From ZC4RG29 sp032907565 (GTDB lineage Bacteria; Bacteroidota; Bacteroidia; Cytophagales; Cyclobacteriaceae): a stretch of 64,000 bases of DNA. Under the pieces are notes generated by a model. It was not told where the DNA came from. It was given only the letters and a program-made list of their open reading frames with translations, and searched no databases. The stretch covers positions 4,854 through 68,853 of the forward strand of contig JAJJPK010000028.1 in NCBI GenBank assembly GCA_032907565.1. The letters run 5' to 3'. Shown here piece by piece: positions 58,976-64,000 of this stretch (position 1 is its first letter; each line of letters opens with the position of its first letter). The translations under genes were made by a program, and so were the position numbers.

Positions 58976-60019
58976 CTATTCGCGGAGGCGTACGCGGAGA
59001 ACGCGATCGTCGTTCGTGATGAACAGTACCTTGTCGTCCGGGGTGAGGGCGCAGTTTGATGCGGGATCTGTTACCCTGATCTTTCCAATGAGTTTGCCGT
59101 CCGGATTGAAAATCCACACGCCGCCCGGTCCCGACGCAAACAAGTTGCCTTTCTTGTCGAATTTGAGGCCGTCGGGGAGGCCCCGGGCTGTTTTCGCGTC
59201 TTCCGTTGCGTCGTAAAGGACCCGGCCGCGTGTGATGGTTCCTTCCGGCGTGACATCGTAAGCATACCATACCGCTTTTTGCGGGTCGGAATTCGCTACC
59301 ACCAGCATCTGCTCATCCGGTGTCAGAGCAATTCCGTTGGGCCGGGTTATCGTATCCGTCAACAGCCGCACTTCGCCTTGGGGTGTGGCCCGGAAAAGCC
59401 CCTGAAAGGGCAGTTCTTTTGTTGGGTCGTCGACATTTTGAGGAAGGCCATACGGCGGGTCGGTGAACCACAGGTTGCCGGCGCGGTCGAATATGGCATC
59501 GTTAGGGCTGTTCAACTTCTTTCCCTCATAGGATGACACCAACGGGATGAATTTAGGCGCAGGGTTGTCGAGGGGTGCATCCATTACAGCAATGCACCGG
59601 TCGCCGTGCTGGCAGAGTACCAGTCGGCCATCGTTTCGGAGGACCAACCCGTTGGAGCCAGGTTCTGCACGTCCGGAGGGTTCTGTGCCCGTATAACCGG
59701 AAGGGAATAGGTATTCTTCTACGCCACCAGCCTGAGTCCATTTGTACACCTTGTTCGGTGGGATGTCGGAAAACAGCAACATGTTGTGCAACGGCACCCA
59801 CAGGGGTCCCTCAGTCCAGGTATGTCCCTCTGCGATGACCTGGATGTCGGCGTTTTCAGCGACGACCTCGTCAAGCGCAGGGTCAAGACGTTCGATGGTT
59901 GCAATGGATGTGGATGAGCTTTCAGCTGTGGTGTCTGCGTCGCTACTCCCGCGTCCGCAACCGGAAAAGACAAGCACAGCGAACAGGGGAGCAATCAATA
60001 GTTTTCTGGGCGCCTTCAT
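58976..60019 (-). CDS. SMP-30/gluconolactonase-like lipoprotein
   Basis: The 347-residue product has a lipoprotein signal peptide with Cys21 (LVFSGC) and a six-bladed beta-propeller: TWTEGPLWVPLHNMLLFSD, PGSNGLVLRNDGRLVLCQHG, KKLNSPNDAIFDRAGNLWFTDPPYG and RGLPDGLKFDKKGNLFASGPGG. Metal-binding Glu and Asn of lactonases (EGPLW, SPNDA) are present. The substrate is likely a sugar lactone; such proteins hydrolyse gluconolactone-type esters in the periplasm. The gene is monocistronic. Confidence 0.92.
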   Translation of the reverse strand: MKAPRKLLIAPLFAVLVFSGCGRGSSDADTTAESSSTSIATIERLDPALDEVVAENADIQVIAEGHTWTEGPLWVPLHNMLLFSDIPPNKVYKWTQAGGVEEYLFPSGYTGTEPSGRAEPGSNGLVLRNDGRLVLCQHGDRCIAVMDAPLDNPAPKFIPLVSSYEGKKLNSPNDAIFDRAGNLWFTDPPYGLPQNVDDPTKELPFQGLFRATPQGEVRLLTDTITRPNGIALTPDEQMLVVANSDPQKAVWYAYDVTPEGTITRGRVLYDATEDAKTARGLPDGLKFDKKGNLFASGPGGVWIFNPDGKLIGKIRVTDPASNCALTPDDKVLFITNDDRVLRVRLRE

Positions 60020-60269
60020 GCTAGGAAAGGTTTAGGGAGAATCAAGATAGCAAAATACCGAATTGTGGGCGCCATCGAATGGCGGTGAAAAATTGGACGA
60101 ACCGTCCCATTTTGAAAAATGAAACGGTGGTATGCATAAGCAAAAAATGCCGAAATACGAAGGAAATCGCTGTTTTATGCACTTTCGCCGTAGCATAACG
60201 CAGTCGGCACACAGCTGGAAGGAATTTTGATGCTCCAGTGAAGTGACAATAAATGCTCAAGCAACCGGT

Positions 60270-60704
60270 ATGAAACCTTTGCCTGATCACGAGCTAGGCC
60301 ATATGCGAACGTTGGTCCGGATGGCCGCAGTGGATGGCCCTGTCGACGACAAGGCCCGCCGCGTTATCCACAAGATCGCCACATCTCGCTCCGTGCAAGC
60401 GGCGCGTGTCGACGCCTTGCTGGACGCCGGCAGTGAGGATGCCGCCCTGTTTGTTCCCGATGGGCTCGGCAACAGGATGGGTTTGCTTCACGACCTCATG
60501 GTACTCGCTTATCTCGACGGGTCGGTCAACGTCCGCGAAAAAGCGCTGCTCGACTCGGCCATCAGGGCGTTCAAATTCAGGCCACAACTTTCTGATCACC
60601 TGATCGATCTTTTCCGATATGGCGCACCGTCACCATCCGAGTGGAACGACTTTGTCGACCACGTGAAGCAATCCTTCGTGGAAAGCGCTACGAGACCTCA
60701 ATAA
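60270..60704 (+). CDS. TerB-like hypothetical protein
   Basis: The 144-residue product, from ATG 60270 (a GTG at 60243 would add nine residues), has two helical bundles with the tellurite-resistance TerB-like pattern: HMRTLVRMAAVDGPVDDKARRVIHKIA and LLHDLMVLAYLDGSVNVREKALLDSAI, each with an acidic DGxVxxxE/A loop. Such proteins may bind metals; no tellurite operon is nearby. The 250-bp upstream gap has only A/T-rich sequence with weak inverted repeats and no other gene. Confidence 0.75.
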   Translation: MKPLPDHELGHMRTLVRMAAVDGPVDDKARRVIHKIATSRSVQAARVDALLDAGSEDAALFVPDGLGNRMGLLHDLMVLAYLDGSVNVREKALLDSAIRAFKFRPQLSDHLIDLFRYGAPSPSEWNDFVDHVKQSFVESATRPQ

Positions 60705-60713
60705 TTGCTCTTT

Positions 60714-60747
60714 TTTGACGAAACGTTAGCCATTCCGCTTATTTTTG
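60714..60747 (+). promoter_or_regulatory. Bacteroidota promoter for the M3 peptidase gene
   Basis: TTTG (60714-60717) and TATTTTTG (60740-60747), spaced by 22 bp, match the -33/-7 consensus exactly. The transcript would start near 60752, about 25 nt before the ATG at 60779. Confidence 0.6.
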
Positions 60748-60778
60748 AGCTGCGACATTGAACGAAAAACGCAGCGGA

Positions 60779-62500
60779 ATGGAAACAGCAGAGAAAATCA
60801 GGCGCCCTGAACGAAAGTTTCTCCCCGAAGATTTTAAAGTAACCTCGTGGGACGATCTCAAACCCTACTTTGACACGCTCCTGGAACGCGAGCTATCCTC
60901 AGCGGAGGATTTGAAGAAATGGTTTCGCGACAGAAGTGAACTCGAGTCAGTGATCTCCGAAGACCTGGCGTGGCGTTATATCCGGATGACGTGTTACACA
61001 GAAAACCAGGAGTACAGGAACCATTACCAGGATTTCATAGAGAACATTCAGCCGAAGATTGCGCCGGTGTCGGATCGACTTAATCGCAAAGCGGCTGACT
61101 CGCCCTTTCTCTCCGAAGTAGCCCAACTGCCCGGCTACGATATCATGATCCGGAACCTTAAGAAAGACATCGAAATCTTCCGCGAGGAAAACGTGCCGCT
61201 GTTTACGGCCATAAATACGGAGACGCAAAAATACGGACAGATCTCGGGCGCGATGACTGTTGAAGTTGACGGTAAAGAGCTGACGCTTCAGCAGGCCGGC
61301 GTCTTGCTAATGTCTACCGACCGCGCCGTGCGTGAAAGTGTTTTCCGCAAGATCACGTCCCGCGGCCTCGTCGATAAGGACGTACTGGATGATTCCTTTA
61401 CACGACTCGTGGAATTGCGCCACAAGGTTGCGCGCAATGCCGGCTTCCCGAACTTCCGCGACTACATGTTCAAGGCGCTGGGCCGCTTCGACTATACGGT
61501 GCAGGATTGCTTCGACTTCCACAAGGCTATCGAAACAGAGACGCTTCCCATTCTGGACGACTTTGCGCTGGCGCGAAAGAAGACGCTGAAGGTCGATCAA
61601 CTGCGTCCCTGGGATAAGGCCGTCGATCCCGAACTGCGTCCACCGTTGAAACCATTCGGCAGCGGCGACGAGCTCACGGAAAAGACCATTGAAGTGTTTC
61701 GGCGCCTCGATCCCTACCTGGGCGACTGCCTTTCAATTATGCGTCAAATGGGGCACCTCGACCTCGAATCGAGAAAAGGAAAAGCGCCGGGCGGATACAA
61801 TTATCCCCTGGCGGAGATCGGTGTGCCGTTCATCTTCATGAACGCGACGTCCACCTTGCGCGACATGGTTACGATCATGCACGAAGGCGGCCATGCGATT
61901 CATAACTTTCTTACCCGCGACCTCGAACTCAACGATTTCAAATCGACGCCATCGGAAGTGGCAGAGCTCGCTTCCATGTCGATGGAATTGTTGTCGATGG
62001 ATCATTGGGATGTGTTCTTCGAAGACGAGGCCGAGTTCAAGCGGGCCCGGCGGGAACATCTCGAAGATATTATTGAGACGTTGCCGTGGGTTGCAACGAT
62101 CGACCAGTTCCAACATTGGATATACGAGAATCCCGAACACTCACTGGAGGAACGGCGGAAAGCCTGGAACGAGGTGTTCCAGAGATTTTCAGATACTGTG
62201 ACAGACTGGAGCGGGCTGGAGAAGGAACGGGATTACCTGTGGCAGAAGCAGCTACACCTTTACGAGGTGCCCTTCTATTACATTGAATATGGAATGGCTC
62301 AGTTGGGAGCCATTGCAGTATGGCGCAACTTCCGGCGCAACCGTGAGGAGGGCCTCGCAGGCTACCGCAGAGCCCTCGCGCTGGGGTACATGAAGAGTAT
62401 TCCCGAAGTGTATGCTGCCGCCGGGATCCGTTTTGATTTCAGCCGCGAATACATACGCGAGCTGATGGACTTTGTGAGAGAGGAATTGGCGAAGGTGTAG
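60779..62500 (+). CDS. M3 family oligoendopeptidase (PepF-like)
   Basis: The 573-residue zinc peptidase has the HExxH motif as His368-Glu-Gly-Gly-His372 (VTIMHEGGHAIHN), with a third ligand Glu in SEVAELASMSMELL. The N-terminal half is helical and shields the site. M3 enzymes cleave short peptides in the cytoplasm. ATG 60779 is preferred over TTG 60758 since the latter is near the predicted transcription start. It is convergent with the marR gene. Confidence 0.94.
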   Translation: METAEKIRRPERKFLPEDFKVTSWDDLKPYFDTLLERELSSAEDLKKWFRDRSELESVISEDLAWRYIRMTCYTENQEYRNHYQDFIENIQPKIAPVSDRLNRKAADSPFLSEVAQLPGYDIMIRNLKKDIEIFREENVPLFTAINTETQKYGQISGAMTVEVDGKELTLQQAGVLLMSTDRAVRESVFRKITSRGLVDKDVLDDSFTRLVELRHKVARNAGFPNFRDYMFKALGRFDYTVQDCFDFHKAIETETLPILDDFALARKKTLKVDQLRPWDKAVDPELRPPLKPFGSGDELTEKTIEVFRRLDPYLGDCLSIMRQMGHLDLESRKGKAPGGYNYPLAEIGVPFIFMNATSTLRDMVTIMHEGGHAIHNFLTRDLELNDFKSTPSEVAELASMSMELLSMDHWDVFFEDEAEFKRARREHLEDIIETLPWVATIDQFQHWIYENPEHSLEERRKAWNEVFQRFSDTVTDWSGLEKERDYLWQKQLHLYEVPFYYIEYGMAQLGAIAVWRNFRRNREEGLAGYRRALALGYMKSIPEVYAAAGIRFDFSREYIRELMDFVREELAKV

Positions 62501-62518
62501 GCGATAATGGCTTGAGGT

Positions 62519-62989
62519 TTATCCGTCCTCACTGTCGGGTGCTTCTCCACGCGCGCGATCGAGAAGATCGCTGAGCAGTTCGGCTTCGGCTTCGGTCAGG
62601 CTCAGTACGTTATCGATCTTGTGTCGTTCCTTATTGATGTCATCCAGAACTTTAAGCCCACGTTCTGTGATGAATACGTCGGTAGCCCGTTTGTCGGAGG
62701 GGCAGGATTTCTTAACGATCAGTTCTTTCTTGACAAGCCTGTCGAGCAATCGCGACACGTCCGAGTTTCTGTCGAGCATACGCGACTTGATCGTGGTTGC
62801 TGAAACACCATTGGGATGCTGGCCGCGAAGTATCCTGAGAATGTTGAATTGCTGGGTTGTGATACCGAAAAGAGAAAGGAACTTCTGCTGGTTGCCAATA
62901 AGCCAGTTGGATGTATAGATAAGGTTTACCACCGCCTTCTGGTGGACGCTATGGAAGGCTTTCTGCTTGATTTCGTCTTCGATCTTCAT
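62519..62989 (-). CDS. MarR family transcriptional regulator
   Basis: The 156-residue regulator has a winged helix: NILRILRGQHPNGVSATTIKSRM, then DVSRLLDRLVKKELIVKKSCPSDKRATDVFITERG with the recognition helix DRNSDVSRLLDRLV. The CPSDKRAT wing carries a Cys that might be redox-sensitive. It is downstream of yceI on the same strand with a hairpin between them, and may control yceI or itself. Target and ligand unknown. Confidence 0.93.
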   Translation of the reverse strand: MKIEDEIKQKAFHSVHQKAVVNLIYTSNWLIGNQQKFLSLFGITTQQFNILRILRGQHPNGVSATTIKSRMLDRNSDVSRLLDRLVKKELIVKKSCPSDKRATDVFITERGLKVLDDINKERHKIDNVLSLTEAEAELLSDLLDRARGEAPDSEDG

Positions 62990-63000
62990 GAACAGGGAAA

Positions 63001-63025
63001 GGCCCCCGGATTACGTCCAGGGGCC
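63001..63025 (-). terminator. GC-rich hairpin between yceI and marR
   Basis: GGCCCC (63001-63006) and GGGGCC (63020-63025) pair, with GGA/TCC extending the stem around a TTACG loop. On the minus strand it is followed by CTTTCCC, a weak T-tract. It probably terminates or attenuates yceI transcription into marR. Confidence 0.5.
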
Positions 63026-63045
63026 CGTTATGAAAATGTTCTCTG

Positions 63046-63621
63046 TCAGGCTTTGTTCATTTCAATCTTGCACACGATGTCGACGTCATCCGAGACGACA
63101 AGTTCGCCACCTGCAAGGCGGTTGTCCCACTTCAGGTTGTAGTCCTTGCGGTTGACCTTGCCGGTTACCTTGAAGCCGGCTTTCACGCCACGGCCCGTAT
63201 CGACGGTGCCGCCGTAGGTTACGTCAAAGGTAACGGGTTTGGTTACGTCACGCATGGTGAAGTCGCCTTTCAGTTTGTAGCCGTTGCCTTCCTTTACGAG
63301 CTTCCCCTTGAATTTAATTTCCGGAAACTTTTCAGCATTGAAGAAGTCGTCTGACCTCAGGTGATTGTCGCGACGATCATTCTCGGTATCAATAGAGGCA
63401 ACCTTTGCTGTAAACTCCACATCGGCATTGTGAAAGTCATCACTCGTGCTTGTTACTTTGGCGTCGAAATCCGTAAACTCTCCTTCAACTTCTGTGATCG
63501 CCATGTGAATGACGTTGAAGCTGATCTTGGAGTGGGGCTTGTCGATGACCCAGGTAGTTTGCGCAAATGTGGTGCCCGAAGCGAGCAGGAAAATCAGTAG
63601 TAAGAATTTCATTTTTTTCAT
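63046..63621 (-). CDS. YceI family periplasmic lipid-binding protein
   Basis: The 191-residue product has a signal peptide (FLLLIFLLASGTTFAQ) and the YceI lipocalin-like beta-barrel: TTWVIDKPHSKISFNVIHM, TEVEGEFTDFDAKV, DVEFTAKVASIDTENDRRDNHLRSDDFFNAEKFPEI (in part) and VTFDVTYGGTV. YceI binds polyisoprenoids such as ubiquinone-8 or menaquinone precursors. The marR gene follows it. The gene starts 74 bp after the end of the next minus-strand gene. Confidence 0.94.
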   Translation of the reverse strand: MKKMKFLLLIFLLASGTTFAQTTWVIDKPHSKISFNVIHMAITEVEGEFTDFDAKVTSTSDDFHNADVEFTAKVASIDTENDRRDNHLRSDDFFNAEKFPEIKFKGKLVKEGNGYKLKGDFTMRDVTKPVTFDVTYGGTVDTGRGVKAGFKVTGKVNRKDYNLKWDNRLAGGELVVSDDVDIVCKIEMNKA

Positions 63622-63695
63622 AAGAGGTTGTTTGGTGGATTAATAGCACTAAAGTAAACAAAATACGTGTTTGAACAAGTAGTTTTTTGAGGCCC

Positions 63696-63886
63696 CTAGA
63701 AATTAAGATAAAAATCGGCCAAAAGCGAGCGGTATTCGGCGGAGGGGTTACCGTCGGCGTCGAGGAGGTGGAGCCATGCGGCCTGGGTTGGGGCGGGAGT
63801 CCTGGTGAATACCATTAGCCGGCGGAGCGGCGGTTTGTCGGGTTTTGAGTGTACATCGCAGGCCACGACGCAATACAGACCCTGGC
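63696..63886 (-). CDS. 3' end of an unrecognised gene, interrupted
   Basis: The minus strand has an open frame from about 63886 to a TAG at 63696, reading about 63 codons: QGLYCVVACDVHSKPDK, PPLRRLMVFTRTPAPTQ and the final AEYRSLLADFYLNF. It looks like a genuine gene end with normal codon use. It has no recognisable domain. To the right, the frame continues only as the antisense of an ABC ATPase, so the true gene stops being native at about 63886. Identity unknown. Confidence 0.55.
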
Positions 63887-64000
63887 GGGCGGCGAGAAAC
63901 AGTTGCTGGCGATCGCCCGGGCCGTCGTCAACCGCCCCGATCTGTTGCTCGCCGACGAGCCCACCGCCAACGTCGACCACGACATGGCGCTCAAGATCTT
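63845..64000 (+). CDS. FtsE-like ABC ATPase fragment (partial, probable chimeric insertion)
   Basis: From about 63884 to the window end, the plus strand codes for a typical ABC ATPase segment: LAGGEKQLLAIARAVVNRP followed by LLLADEPTANVDHDMALK. These are the signature and Walker B regions of FtsE, with AVVNRP recalling proteobacterial homologues. A GTG at 63845 is the first possible start in the frame, but the N-terminal half with the Walker A is missing. The gene is therefore truncated at its 5' end and disrupts the minus-strand gene. Most likely an assembly chimera; a truncated pseudogene is less likely. Confidence 0.6.
   Translation, partial: MSVHRRPRRNTDPGGRRETVAGDRPGRRQPPRSVARRRAHRQRRPRHGAQDL

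Noticed and set aside
63696..63980. A 94-codon minus-strand frame across the right end
   Set aside because: Its first half is the antisense of the FtsE-like plus-strand segment; only the last part (to about 63886) looks like a true gene.
1..64000. Integrase, transposase, prophage, toxin-antitoxin or defence cluster
   Set aside because: None of the readable proteins shows motifs of these classes. The HNH protein at 3874 is a solitary family member and not part of a restriction or phage set.

Overview
The window reads as a chromosome segment of a member of the Bacteroidota, most likely order Cytophagales. This rests on a type IX secretion (T9SS) PorD-like protein, a C-terminal T9SS sorting-type domain, Bacteroidota-style -7 boxes (TAnnTTTG), a BamD/omega/CoaBC/PorD/RecN gene block, tandem FtsX permeases and a divergent tamB/tsaD pair. 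No rRNA, tRNA, CRISPR array, prophage or transposase was found. Genes are dense and no gene-free stretch reaches 300 bp. The longest gaps (254, 263, 250, 232 and 218 bp) hold promoters or repeats.

Layout: 1-5.2 kb carries tamB (minus, runs off the left edge), tsaD, smpB, an NlpC/P60 hydrolase, an HNH endonuclease and an SDR. 5.3-9.2 kb has a FAH-family hydrolase, a malate/lactate-type dehydrogenase, and a tetR gene translationally coupled to a fabF-type ketosynthase behind a 22-bp palindromic operator. 9.3-19.5 kb is a coherent two-component/efflux locus: a histidine kinase and an NtrC-type sigma-54 activator face a membrane fusion protein, an ABC ATPase and two large FtsX permeases. The divergent intergenic region holds two related 16-bp dyads and a near-consensus sigma-54 promoter. 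19.6-29.6 kb holds a small Lys-rich protein, a lycopene-cyclase-like protein with idi, a three-gene cytochrome/DUF1549-DUF1553/DUF1501/DUF2231 operon of planctomycete type, cstA, a monooxygenase-fold protein and a SAM-hydrolysing protein. 29.7-35.7 kb is phoH, comEC, an enoyl-CoA hydratase and a recQ. 35.9-43.6 kb is a minus-strand block with recN, a small Sm-like protein, porD, coaBC, omega, bamD, a T9SS cargo-type protein and an LptA/OstA-like protein. 43.7-50.8 kb has tilS, mdh, a D-threonine aldolase-like enzyme, a methyltransferase, and a sigma factor/anti-sigma/secreted CxxCH protein trio. 51-57.8 kb has a second efflux set (fusion protein, permease, TolC) that lacks an ATPase, then purB and an oxidoreductase. 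57.9-64 kb has a frameshifted CDF transporter, an SMP-30 lipoprotein, a TerB-like protein, an M3 peptidase, marR and yceI.

The last ~160 bp contain a plus-strand FtsE-like ABC ATPase fragment that cuts into the 3' part of a minus-strand gene. It looks proteobacterial and is probably a chimeric junction.

The strongest leads are the sigma-54/efflux locus with its dyads, a potential 33-bp stem built from octamer repeats between response regulator and kinase, the sigma/anti-sigma/CHQCH trio, the Sm-like protein coupled to recN, and REP-like palindromes between genes. All functional names are from reading motifs and remembered families; no database search was run.
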